Shown: positions 1-7,451, counted from the first letter of the stretch. The stretch: 14,241 nucleotides of DNA from Burkholderiaceae bacterium (GCA_023268425.1 JALRFN010000342.1:1-14241), one strand, 5' to 3'. A program made the numbers and translations. Notes: generated by a model from the sequence alone, not told the origin.

Positions 1-863
1 ACATTCAAAGGCACATTCGCAAGCGGATTCGCAAGCGGATTCGCAAGCGGATTCGCAAGCGGATTCGCAAGCGGATTCGCAAGCGGATTCGCAGACGCGC
101 CCGGCGGCAAACCACTGGGCAGGCCAGCCCCCGCCGCCGTAGGTGTATGAGATAGCATGCTGGCGACGGGCGTGGTCGCATCTGCTGTCGCCGCCCGCAG
201 CGGAACGGCACCAGCTAGGGCGGACACCGCCTCGTCGAACGCTGGCCGGTCAGAGGCTGCCGCGACCAACGTCGAGGAAACAAGCGGTGGCGTGGGCCAT
301 TGCCGACCTGCCGCCTGCGCTGACAAAAAAGCCGCAGCACCGGCTCCAGCCGCACTGGACGGCTCGCCCGCCAATGGCTGGACTTGGGTCGCCGTGCTCG
401 TGGTTGCGCTGACAGCCATGGCCGCGCCCGCGCCCGCCAAGCCTGCTGGCCCGACCACCGTCCCACCCCAATTCAGCCCCCCCACAGCGGCTGGCGCATC
501 ACCCGCTTGGGCTTGCAACTGCAAGGCTCGCACCGCTTCAGGCGACAGGCCTTGCTGCTGCGCAAAGGCGATCAAGGCGTCGGGGGCGACAGCCATTTGA
601 CCGTCGGTGATGACACGCAGCGCTGGACTGAGGTTGAACGCAGCCCAAGGCGCGGCGACTTGCCCCACGTTGGTTGGCGCCGCATCGGCAATGCGTTGCC
701 CAGCATCAACAGCCGCCGCTGCGCTTTCAGCCGTCGCTTCTGCTTGCGCCAAGGCCGCCGCAAAACCGCCCGTTGGCGCCTCACTCACCGGCACGCCTGC
801 GGTGAATCCACCCGCAGCTGGCTTGGCCGCAGGGTTCAGCAGGGACAACAAATCACTCGACAT
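1..863 (-). CDS. fliK: Probable flagellar hook-length control protein FliK, N-terminal part (runs off the left edge)
   Basis: An uninterrupted leftward frame starts at the ATG at 863-861 (MSSDLLSLLNPAAKPAAGGF) and is still open at base 3, giving at least 287 codons. The protein is very rich in Ala, Pro, Gly, Thr and Ser, has almost no Cys, and looks disordered, as the N-terminal ruler part of FliK does. FliK is exported by the flagellar type III apparatus, measures the growing hook and switches FlhB specificity through its C-terminal domain, which lies outside the window. A tandem (Ala-Asn-Pro-Leu) block occupies the last visible residues. The gene is divergent from flhA and has its own sigma-54 type promoter (943-958), which supports a flagellar role. 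The identity is inferred from composition and context; no conserved FliK domain is visible. Another exported flagellar or surface protein is possible. That this is a real coding frame is much more certain than the name. Confidence 0.55.
   Translation of the reverse strand, partial: MSSDLLSLLNPAAKPAAGGFTAGVPVSEAPTGGFAAALAQAEATAESAAAAVDAGQRIADAAPTNVGQVAAPWAAFNLSPALRVITDGQMAVAPDALIAFAQQQGLSPEAVRALQLQAQAGDAPAAVGGLNWGGTVVGPAGLAGAGAAMAVSATTSTATQVQPLAGEPSSAAGAGAAAFLSAQAAGRQWPTPPLVSSTLVAAASDRPAFDEAVSALAGAVPLRAATADATTPVASMLSHTPTAAGAGLPSGLPPGASANPLANPLANPLANPLANPLANPLANVPLN
15..92 (-). repeat. 12-bp in-frame tandem repeat (about 6.5 copies) inside putative fliK
   Basis: Six identical copies of the 12-mer CGCAAGCGGATT (plus-strand sense) run from 18 to 89, with half-unit remnants at each end (15-17 and 90-92). 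On the coding (minus) strand each unit encodes Ala-Asn-Pro-Leu. The copies have no synonymous differences, which suggests recent expansion or active homogenisation. Because 12 is a multiple of 3, copy-number change by slippage would lengthen or shorten the protein by 4 residues without a frameshift. Confidence 0.95.
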
Positions 864-900
864 CACAGACTCTCCAAAGTGAACCCCAGCGCCTCAACGC

Positions 901-920
901 GGCGGCAAGAAATAGCCGCC
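901..920. promoter_or_regulatory. Inverted repeat in the putative fliK leader
   Basis: A perfect 6-bp inverted repeat, GGCGGC and GCCGCC, is separated by an 8-nt A/T-rich spacer. It lies between the predicted leftward start site (about 932) and the putative fliK ATG at 863, so it would be in that transcript's 5' leader. It could form an RNA hairpin or be a DNA site for an activator. There is no poly-T tract after the stem on either strand, so a terminator is unlikely. Its function is unknown. Confidence 0.4.
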
Positions 921-942
921 TCACGGGTCACGGCGGGGGTTT

Positions 943-958
943 CGCAAAGAGCGTGCCA
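943..958 (-). promoter_or_regulatory. Sigma-54 (-24/-12) promoter for putative fliK
   Basis: Read on the minus strand the site is TGGCACGCTCTTTGCG. It has the invariant GG and GC elements with exactly 10 nt between them and the full TGGCACG-N4-TTGC consensus. The expected start site is near 932, giving a leader of about 70 nt before the ATG at 863. A second, oppositely oriented sigma-54 site lies 27 bp away. RpoN promoters need an AAA+ enhancer-binding activator, whose gene is not in this window. Confidence 0.8.
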
Positions 959-985
959 AATCACCTTCCATTTCGCAGCTCCAAC

Positions 986-1001
986 TGGCACACCCATTGC
1001 T
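986..1001 (+). promoter_or_regulatory. Sigma-54 (-24/-12) promoter for flhA
   Basis: TGGCACACCCATTGCT matches the RpoN consensus TGGCAC-N5-TTGCW, with 10 nt between the GG and GC dinucleotides. The expected start site is near 1012, about 60 nt before the flhA ATG at 1073. The promoter probably drives flhA-flhF-flhG-fliA as one transcript, since the gaps between those genes are 27, 1 and 2 nt. Confidence 0.8.
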
Positions 1002-1072
1002 TTGAGGGCTGCAGCGCCGCGTCGCGCGAACAAATCAAATCTTTTCACTCACAGCACAGGTTGAATCTGCAA

Positions 1073-3166
1073 ATGAATGCATTGGGTCTGTCAAACATCC
1101 GACAGAACTTGGCGGCTGCACCATGGGCGAGCCTGAGTATTCCTGCGCTGGTGTTGGTCATCATGACGATGCTGGTGTTGCCGCTACCGGCGATCGTCTT
1201 GGACGTGCTGTTCACGTTCAACATCGTGATTTCGCTGGTCATCATCATGGTGGCCATCGGGACGCGCAAACCCCTGGAGTTTTCGTCCTTCCCATCGGTG
1301 CTGCTGTTCGCCACGATGCTGCGCTTGGCCCTGAACGTGGCCTCGACCCGCGTGATCCTGATTCAAGGCCACGAAGGAGAAGCCGCCGCAGGCAAGGTGA
1401 TTGAGGCCTTTGGACAATTCATCATTGGCGGCAACTACTTGGTGGGCTTCATCATTTTCATCATCTTGATGATCATCAACTTTTTCGTCGTCACCAAAGG
1501 CGCAGGCCGAGTCTCCGAAGTCAACGCGCGCTTCACCTTGGATGCCATGCCGGGCAAACAAATGGCCATCGACGCCGACCTCAGCGCCGGTTTGATCGAG
1601 CAAGATGAGGCGAAAAAACGCCGCGAAGAATTGGCCCAAGAATCAGACTTTTTCGGCTCCATGGACGGTGCCTCGAAATTCGTCAGTGGTGACGCCTTGG
1701 CCGGTTTGTTGATCCTGCTCATCAACATCATCGGCGGACTGGCCGTGGGCGTCGGTCAGCACGACCTGGCGCTGGGTCAAGCCGCCAAGGTCTATACCCT
1801 GTTGACCATCGGCGATGGCCTGGTGGCACAAATCCCGTCGCTGTTCTTGTCACTCGCCACCGCCATCATCGTGACCCGCGTCACGACGGCCGAGAACATG
1901 ACCGAACAAGCCATGGGCCAACTGTCCAACCCCTGGGCTTTGTACATCGCGGGCGGGATTTTGACGGTCTTGGGCATCGTGCCCGGCATGCCCCACGCCG
2001 TCTTTTTGACCTTGGCTGCTGGTGTCATTGGCTTGGCTTATTACTTGCAACGCCAAGCCCTGGTGGACCCAGACCAAGCGGCCTTGGCGGAGGTCACGGC
2101 CTCCACCACCGTCAAGGAATTGGACTGGGACGACGTCGACAGCGTTGACCTGATCGGTTTGGAAATTGGTTATGGCTTGATCCCATTGGTCAACACCGAC
2201 GCGGGTGGCCAATTGATGTCACGGGTCAAAGGCGTACGCAAAAAGTTGTCGGCCGAATTGGGTTTCCTGGTGCAACCCGTACGCATCCGCGACGCGTTGA
2301 ACCTGGAGCCAGACGTCTACCACGTCTTGCTCAACGGCGTCGTGCGCGGCAAGGGCGAGGTCAAGGTGGGCAAAGAACTGGCCATCGACCCGGGCCGGGT
2401 CTACGGCAAGTTGGAAGGCATCAAGACCAAAGAGCCCGCTTTTGGCCTGGATGCTGTGTGGATCGAGCCCTCGCAGCGCGATTTCGCGCGCTCACTGGGC
2501 TACACCGTGGTCGACTCTGCCACCGCCATGGCCACGCACTTGAACAAAGTTTTGCGCGACAACGCTGCCGAGTTGATTGGCCACGATGAAACGCAGGCCT
2601 TGGTCGACAAGCTGGCCACCAAGTTTCCCAAGCTCGCCGAGGACTTGGTGCCCGGCAAACTCAGCCTGGGCGTGGTGACTCGGACCCTGCAACTGCTGTT
2701 GGAAGAAGGCGTGCCGGTACGCAACATGCGCACGATTGCTGAGGCCTTGACCGAGGCCAGCGAACGCACCAAAGACCCGCGGCAACTCGCAGCGCTGGTT
2801 CGCCCCAAACTCGGTCACGTGATCATCCAAAGCCTGGTCGCGCCCAACACCGCTTTGGAAGTGATGACACTGGAGCCGCAGCTGGAGCAATTGCTGCACA
2901 ACGTTTTGCAACAAAGCGGCGAGTCGCAAGCGGTGCTGGAGCCGGGTTTGGCAGACAGCCTGTTTGGTGCCTTGCAAAGCACCGTCACCGCGATGGAAGA
3001 TGCGGGCGTACCGGCCGTCTTGGTGGTGTCGCCATCGGTGCGGGGTTGGCTGGCACGCGCGGTCAAGCACCGCATTCCCGATTTGACCGTGTTGTCATAC
3101 AGCGAGATTCCAGACGATCAAAACGTCAAAGTCACCCACACTGTGGAGGCGTCCGCCAAGGCCTAA
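1073..3166 (+). CDS. flhA: Flagellar biosynthesis protein FlhA (type III export gate)
   Basis: FlhA forms the nonameric ring of the flagellar type III export gate in the inner membrane and docks chaperone-substrate complexes. The 697-residue product has the usual family length. Hydrophobic membrane segments fill roughly residues 20-325. Between them lies the very conserved FHIPEP block at about 83-172, including RLALNVASTRVIL, NFFVVTKGAGRVSEV and ARFTLDAMPGKQMAIDADL. The soluble cytoplasmic domain runs from about 350 to the end. The ATG at 1073 was chosen because it starts the typical MNALGLSNIR-like FlhA N-terminus; the frame is open about 120 nt further upstream, but that part overlaps the sigma-54 promoter. 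The ribosome binding site is weak (AGG at 1058-1060). No flhB is adjacent, although flhB often precedes flhA. Confidence 0.97.
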   Translation: MNALGLSNIRQNLAAAPWASLSIPALVLVIMTMLVLPLPAIVLDVLFTFNIVISLVIIMVAIGTRKPLEFSSFPSVLLFATMLRLALNVASTRVILIQGHEGEAAAGKVIEAFGQFIIGGNYLVGFIIFIILMIINFFVVTKGAGRVSEVNARFTLDAMPGKQMAIDADLSAGLIEQDEAKKRREELAQESDFFGSMDGASKFVSGDALAGLLILLINIIGGLAVGVGQHDLALGQAAKVYTLLTIGDGLVAQIPSLFLSLATAIIVTRVTTAENMTEQAMGQLSNPWALYIAGGILTVLGIVPGMPHAVFLTLAAGVIGLAYYLQRQALVDPDQAALAEVTASTTVKELDWDDVDSVDLIGLEIGYGLIPLVNTDAGGQLMSRVKGVRKKLSAELGFLVQPVRIRDALNLEPDVYHVLLNGVVRGKGEVKVGKELAIDPGRVYGKLEGIKTKEPAFGLDAVWIEPSQRDFARSLGYTVVDSATAMATHLNKVLRDNAAELIGHDETQALVDKLATKFPKLAEDLVPGKLSLGVVTRTLQLLLEEGVPVRNMRTIAEALTEASERTKDPRQLAALVRPKLGHVIIQSLVAPNTALEVMTLEPQLEQLLHNVLQQSGESQAVLEPGLADSLFGALQSTVTAMEDAGVPAVLVVSPSVRGWLARAVKHRIPDLTVLSYSEIPDDQNVKVTHTVEASAKA

Positions 3167-3193
3167 TGGCTCAGCGCGCAGGAGACCAGCACC

Positions 3194-4645
3194 ATGGAAC
3201 TGAAAAGAATTTTGGCCAGAGACAGCCGCGCCGCTTCTGAGGAAGCGATGGAGAAATACGGCCGCGACGTGTTGATCATCTCCAGCAACCGCGTCAACGG
3301 CCAAACCGAGCTCATCGTCGCCATCGACGTACAGGCCCAAACTGCGGCGTCCTCAGTTCATACAGAGGCGCCGAAAGCACCACAGCCCATGGCAAACGAT
3401 GTGCCAGGCTCAGACGTCGACGAAGACAACCCCTTCGAGGCCCTGCTGTTTGCGCAGCACAGCCGCACGCAAGCGCTTGAGCCGCATGAGCCGCTTGGAG
3501 CCACATCCGACACGCTCAAGCCAAGCGCGCCTGTCTCACCCCCTGCGCCAGCGCCAGAACACCAGTTGGCCACGCAGTACGACCACATGCGCGGCTCGGA
3601 GATCGTGGCCTTGCTCAAGGAAGAGCTGAGCGCCATTCGCCAAGAAATCCGCTTGCACCAACAGTTGGGCTTGGCGCAACTGGACGCCTTGGCACCCAGC
3701 TTGCAGCCGCTGATGGACGAGCTGGTCGAACGAGGTTTGCCGCCCGGTCTGCGTGAGCACATGACGCAAGCGTGGAAATCACTGGACGACCCCATTGAGG
3801 CCTTGGCCAACTTGGAGACTGAGCTCACGCGCATCTTGCCGCCAGCAGAAAGCCCCATTGCTTTGACCGGTATCCATGCGCTCGTGGGTCCTTCTGGGTC
3901 GGGCAAAAGCTTGGCTTGCGCCAAGCTGGCCATTGCGGCCAGCGACGCTTTTGGTCCTGAGCAGGTGGCTTGGATCAGCTTCGCCGATCACCGCGCAGGG
4001 GCCTGGAGTCAAACGCAAATGTTGGCCACGCCCTCAGGCGTAGCCACTTTTCGCGCGGGCAACGCCGAAGGGCTGAAGTTGTTGCTGCAGGAGCTGGCAC
4101 ACATGAAGCTGGTCTTGATCGACAGCGCTGGCGTTCACTTTGAGCAACAGCTGCAGGCGATTCGTGAGATCGAGCCTGAAGCCGCTTTGCACATGGTGCT
4201 GCCGATGGACGCCACGCTCACGAGCATCAAGCGCGCGCTCAGACAACACCAGGATTTGAGCAGTGTCATTTTGAGCAAGATGGACGAATCGTATTCACCT
4301 TGGGCGATGATTCAAGGCCTGAGTCAGCGGCAGCCACGCGTCGCTTGGATCAACGACAGCGAACGGCTGCACACCCCCATGCAGACCTATGCCCCACAAA
4401 CATTGGCGGAAAAAGCATTGAACACCCTGGGTCAGTTAGACGAAGACGATCAAGACGAGCACGCGGCCAAAGCACTGCGCCTGAACGACATGCATGAAGT
4501 GCCTGACCTGACTGCAACGCTCGAGCCATTCCAAGACGATGAGGAAGTCGAGGCGGCCCCGCCCATGGCCACATCACCCACACCCGCGCACATCACTGAG
4601 CAATACGGCATCCCACAGTTTGGTCGCATTCATTTGGCGGGCTGA
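3194..4645 (+). CDS. flhF: Flagellar placement GTPase FlhF (SRP family)
   Basis: FlhF is an SRP-type GTPase that marks the cell pole for assembly of the flagellar base. The 483-residue protein has a FlhF-type N-terminus (MELKRILARDSRAASEEAME), a low-complexity Pro/Ala-rich stretch at about 50-125 and a helical N domain at about 130-220. A G domain follows, with P-loop GPSGSGKSL (232-240), a D-x-R element (D265), the G3 motif DSAG (310-313, usually DTAG) and the G4 motif SKMDE (361-365, usually TKLDE). The final G5 region reads WINDSERLHTPM where most FlhF have a GQ-x-VP(E/D) type loop, so the nucleotide pocket is divergent. An acidic tail of about 65 residues follows. An AGGAG site at 3180-3184 supports the ATG at 3194. 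Its stop is 1 nt before flhG, its usual partner. Confidence 0.93.
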   Translation: MELKRILARDSRAASEEAMEKYGRDVLIISSNRVNGQTELIVAIDVQAQTAASSVHTEAPKAPQPMANDVPGSDVDEDNPFEALLFAQHSRTQALEPHEPLGATSDTLKPSAPVSPPAPAPEHQLATQYDHMRGSEIVALLKEELSAIRQEIRLHQQLGLAQLDALAPSLQPLMDELVERGLPPGLREHMTQAWKSLDDPIEALANLETELTRILPPAESPIALTGIHALVGPSGSGKSLACAKLAIAASDAFGPEQVAWISFADHRAGAWSQTQMLATPSGVATFRAGNAEGLKLLLQELAHMKLVLIDSAGVHFEQQLQAIREIEPEAALHMVLPMDATLTSIKRALRQHQDLSSVILSKMDESYSPWAMIQGLSQRQPRVAWINDSERLHTPMQTYAPQTLAEKALNTLGQLDEDDQDEHAAKALRLNDMHEVPDLTATLEPFQDDEEVEAAPPMATSPTPAHITEQYGIPQFGRIHLAG

Positions 4646-4646
4646 C

Positions 4647-5474
4647 ATGAATCACAAGAAACACATTCCTCACGTCATCGGCGTCGCCAGCGGCAAAGGC
4701 GGCGTCGGCAAAACCACGGTCGCGACACACCTGGCCTCGGCCATGGTGCACGCTGGTCAGCGTGTCTTGGTGCTCGACGCCGACATGGGTTTGGCCAATG
4801 CGCAAATCGCGTTCGGCATGCGCGCCAAATACAACATCCAACACGTTTTGCAAGGCGAAAAAAGCCTGTCCGAAATCTTGCTGCAAACGCCGCAGGGTGT
4901 CTGGCTTGCACCTGGCGCGTCGGGCTCTCGCGACATGGCGTCTTTGGACGCGACGGCCACCGCACGCCTGATCGACGCGTTTGACGACGTCGCCGACCAG
5001 TTCGACGTGCTGATCGTTGATATTGCTGCGGGCATTTCCTCTGCAGTCACCACATTTCTGAACGCTTGCCAGCGCCGCATCATCGTCGTAAGAGACGAGC
5101 CCGCCTCGATTGCGGACGCCTATGGCCTGATCAAGGTGATGGTCAACGAGTTTGGTCTGGATGAGATTTATCTCTTGCCGAATATGGTTAAATCTCAGGC
5201 GCATGGCTGGCAGCTTTACAAACGATTCAACGACATTTGCGTGCGCTTTCTCAACCAATCGGTCTCTTACCTGACCTCCATCGAAACCGATGAGGAGGTG
5301 TCCAGTGAGCGCGCCAAGTATCAACGCGTGGTGACCCAAGCCCAACTCAGCGGCACACCACGCGATTTTGTGCGTTTGGCTGACGCCGTGGGCAAACTGC
5401 CTCCGGTGGCCACTGTGACCGGGTCCACCCAATTCTTTGTCCATCGTTTGGTGCAAGCGCAACTCTCACCCTGA
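4647..5474 (+). CDS. flhG: Flagellar number regulator FlhG / FleN (MinD-like ATPase)
   Basis: FlhG is a ParA/MinD-type ATPase that limits flagellar number, acts with FlhF, and in some bacteria inhibits the sigma-54 activator FleQ/FlrA. The 275-residue product has a deviant Walker A, GKGGVGKTT (16-24), switch I DADMGLAN (44-51), switch II/Walker B VDIAAGI (124-130) and the conserved EPASIADAYGLIKVM block (151-165). The C-terminal segment QFFVHRLVQAQ could be the amphipathic membrane-targeting helix. The N-terminus begins only about 8 residues before the first beta strand and lacks the DQAxxLR helix that stimulates FlhF GTPase in several species. The start codon lies 1 nt after the flhF stop, so translational coupling is likely; no good ribosome binding site is seen. 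Confidence 0.94.
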   Translation: MNHKKHIPHVIGVASGKGGVGKTTVATHLASAMVHAGQRVLVLDADMGLANAQIAFGMRAKYNIQHVLQGEKSLSEILLQTPQGVWLAPGASGSRDMASLDATATARLIDAFDDVADQFDVLIVDIAAGISSAVTTFLNACQRRIIVVRDEPASIADAYGLIKVMVNEFGLDEIYLLPNMVKSQAHGWQLYKRFNDICVRFLNQSVSYLTSIETDEEVSSERAKYQRVVTQAQLSGTPRDFVRLADAVGKLPPVATVTGSTQFFVHRLVQAQLSP

Positions 5475-5476
5475 TC

Positions 5477-6202
5477 ATGGCCACACCTCCCATCTCCCTG
5501 TACCAAGACAACCAAGACGCGGGCAACAACACCCACGACTTGGTTGTGGCGCACATGGGCATGGTCAAGCGAGTCGCCATCCATTTGAAAGCGCGCATCC
5601 CACCGTTCATGGAACTCGATGAGTTGATTCAGGTGGGCATGGTCGGTTTGCTGGAGGCGGCCAAATCGTTTGACGTCAACAAGGGTTCACCTTTCGAACA
5701 TTTCGCGCTGCGCCGCGTGCGTGGCGCCATCTTGGACGAAGTGCGCCGGCAGTCCTCGCTGCCCCGTTCAGCGATTCACTTCAACAAGCAGGAATCGCAA
5801 GCCAAGCAACAGTTGGCGTCCGAGTTGGGACGGGAGCCCACGCAAAGTGAGTTGGCCGAATACTTGGGCAAGGACGTGGAGCAATTTCAAAAAGAGCGCG
5901 GCCATGCCACGCGCTTTGAAACCCACTCCATGGAGGCCATGACGGACGAGGTCTTGTCGATCGCCGCCGACGTCAGTTACCAGCCCGAAGAAAGCTACGA
6001 GCAACAAGAGTTCATGGGGGCCGTCACCGACGCCATTGCTGAACTGCCAGAGCGCGAACAATTGGTCATGTCGCTGTACTACGTGGAAGAGCTGAACTTG
6101 AAGGAAATTGGCGCGGTGCTTGGGGTCAGCGAATCGCGTATCAGTCAAATTCTTTCAAGTGTGGTGAAGAAACTCAGAACCCAACTACAAATGGATTCAT
6201 AG
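5477..6202 (+). CDS. fliA: Flagellar sigma factor FliA (sigma-28)
   Basis: FliA directs RNA polymerase to late flagellar promoters (flagellin, motor and chemotaxis genes) and is normally held by the anti-sigma factor FlgM. The 241-residue product has the expected size. Region 2 spans about 17-91 and includes ELIQVGMVGLLEAAKSFD and FALRRVRGAILDEVR. Region 3 is around SELGREPTQSELAEYLG (115-131). Region 4 carries the helix-turn-helix LNLKEIGAVLGVSESRISQI (207-226). The ATG follows the flhG stop after 2 nt, so it is the last gene of the flhA-flhF-flhG-fliA unit. No clear Shine-Dalgarno is present, again suggesting coupling. Confidence 0.96.
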   Translation: MATPPISLYQDNQDAGNNTHDLVVAHMGMVKRVAIHLKARIPPFMELDELIQVGMVGLLEAAKSFDVNKGSPFEHFALRRVRGAILDEVRRQSSLPRSAIHFNKQESQAKQQLASELGREPTQSELAEYLGKDVEQFQKERGHATRFETHSMEAMTDEVLSIAADVSYQPEESYEQQEFMGAVTDAIAELPEREQLVMSLYYVEELNLKEIGAVLGVSESRISQILSSVVKKLRTQLQMDS

Positions 6203-6286
6203 CCTCATTTAGTCCAAGACAAACACCGACGCTACTGTTAGCATCTTGGTCATTTACTGATCAAACCTTGCGCCAAGACCTTTGCC

Positions 6287-6772
6287 ATGCCTGTTTTCGA
6301 CCTCTTCAAATCACCCAGCAAAGGCGCAATTCAAGAGAAAACCAAAGCTGCTTTTGAAAAGGCAGTTGAAGGCAAGGACAACCCCAAGATGCGCAGCATC
6401 CGCATCCACCTGGGACTGCTGTTGCGCACGCATGTGGACAAGCTTTTTGTCAAAGGCGCAGAAGACTCCATTGAATTTGACAAAGCAGTTGCCATTGCCA
6501 TCGCAGCGGGTCAAGACAAACCCGAAAGACCTCTGGCACCCGCTTTCATGGAAATCAAAACCTCCGAGGGCACGCGCAACAGCTATTTGCCAGAAGAATA
6601 TGCCCAAGCGATTTACAGCTTGGGCATGCGTTACCAGTCCGAGCAAATTTTGGCCGTCGACGCCATCGCCCGTACCCAAGAGATTTTCGACACCATCTGT
6701 TACGATGAATTGAACCTTCCGCAATCGTTTGAAACCCTGCGGTTCTTGCGCGAAGACACCGAAACCACTTGA
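6287..6772 (+). CDS. Uncharacterised protein, 161 residues, between fliA and fliS
   Basis: I do not recognise a family. The product starts MPVFDLFKSPSKGAIQEKTK. It looks soluble and mostly helical, with no signal peptide, membrane segment or metal-binding motif visible. Codon use matches the neighbours. It sits 84 nt after fliA and 14 nt before the next gene, and that gene overlaps the frame leading into fliS, so a flagellar or motility role is suggested by position only. No convincing sigma-28 or sigma-70 promoter is visible in the 84-nt gap; readthrough from fliA is possible. The ribosome binding site is weak. Coding status is well supported by length, tight packing and composition. Confidence 0.8.
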   Translation: MPVFDLFKSPSKGAIQEKTKAAFEKAVEGKDNPKMRSIRIHLGLLLRTHVDKLFVKGAEDSIEFDKAVAIAIAAGQDKPERPLAPAFMEIKTSEGTRNSYLPEEYAQAIYSLGMRYQSEQILAVDAIARTQEIFDTICYDELNLPQSFETLRFLREDTETT

Positions 6773-6786
6773 TCGTCTGATGCCAC

Positions 6787-7383
6787 ATGGGCCTGTTGCT
6801 CGCTTTTTTCGTTCTTTGCTTCATCGCGTTTGTTCTGGGCATTGGTTTTTTGCTCAAACGCATTTCACAGCTTGAGGTGCGCGCGCGGGAGCTGAGCCAG
6901 AGCCAAGCACAGGGCGTGCAAAGCAACATGCAAGACCCGGTCTTCGATAAGAATGACGGCGAGCAACTCTGGATGGCATTGAGCACCGACAACGAGTCCA
7001 GCGCCTATGATGCCAAAACCCTCGATGACGCGCGCCAACGTTATGCCTTCATCATGATCAAGCACGCAGCGGCTTTGTTCGAAGCAGGGCGGCGAGATGC
7101 CACCAACGGCCAACAAAACACCCCGAGCAACACCAAACGCATCACCACCTTGCGCGGTGCCGTGCAATCTTGGATGCCGATGGAACACGCCAGCACGCTT
7201 TACGAGTGTGGTCGCCACAGTTTTTTGGCCGAAAGTGAGCTCGAACGCGCCCCTGTGCGCGTCACAGTCGACCAAACCTGCCGCATGATATCGAATCAGC
7301 TGCGCCTTGCCGTTGACTTGCAGTTGGCCGATCGTTTGATGCCGGTCACTGCCGATACCGAATCTAGCCCAGCAAATTCTTGA
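6787..7383 (+). CDS. Uncharacterised protein with one N-terminal membrane anchor, 198 residues
   Basis: Not recognised. Residues 1-24 (MGLLLAFFVLCFIAFVLGIG onward) form one strong hydrophobic segment followed by basic residues (LLKRIS), so the bulk is probably cytoplasmic with the N-terminus anchored in the inner membrane. A short coiled-coil-like stretch (QLEVRARELSQSQAQ) follows, then a mixed helical domain to the end. The start at 6787 lies 14 nt after the previous stop; an ATG at 6780 is in another frame. Translation probably depends on coupling, since no clear ribosome binding site is present. The close pairing with the 161-residue gene and the downstream fliS suggests one transcript, perhaps a membrane accessory of flagellar or surface assembly; this is inference from position. 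Confidence 0.8.
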   Translation: MGLLLAFFVLCFIAFVLGIGFLLKRISQLEVRARELSQSQAQGVQSNMQDPVFDKNDGEQLWMALSTDNESSAYDAKTLDDARQRYAFIMIKHAAALFEAGRRDATNGQQNTPSNTKRITTLRGAVQSWMPMEHASTLYECGRHSFLAESELERAPVRVTVDQTCRMISNQLRLAVDLQLADRLMPVTADTESSPANS

Positions 7384-7451
7384 ACGATTCCATGCGCGCA
7401 GGCCTCAAGTTTGCGCGGGGCCTGTCGACTCCTAAGGCATCAACATCTGTC

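Noticed and set aside
15..92. CRISPR-like array
   Set aside because: The units are 12 bp and directly adjacent with no spacers, so it is a coding tandem repeat.
5..211. Minus-strand 68-residue frame ending in Arg-Ile-Arg-Leu repeats
   Set aside because: It is the 12-bp repeat read in another frame; the Ala-Asn-Pro-Leu frame continues without stops to a good start at 863.
157..600. Plus-strand 147-residue open frame rich in Ala
   Set aside because: It is antisense to the long leftward frame 1-863, which has the promoter, the start and the in-frame repeat; it looks like a mirror frame of GC-rich DNA.
384..1064. Plus-strand 226-residue open frame
   Set aside because: It runs across both sigma-54 promoters and antisense to the putative fliK; the product is Arg-rich and resembles no protein family I know.
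4593..5462. Minus-strand 289-residue open frame
   Set aside because: It is fully antisense to flhG, which has all MinD-family motifs; the antisense product is His/Arg-rich without recognisable motifs.
6203..6286. Sigma-28 promoter or terminator after fliA
   Set aside because: ACCGACGC only partly resembles the -10 GCCGATAA and no TAAA lies at the right spacing; the TTGGTC/GATCAA hairpin is short and has no T tract.
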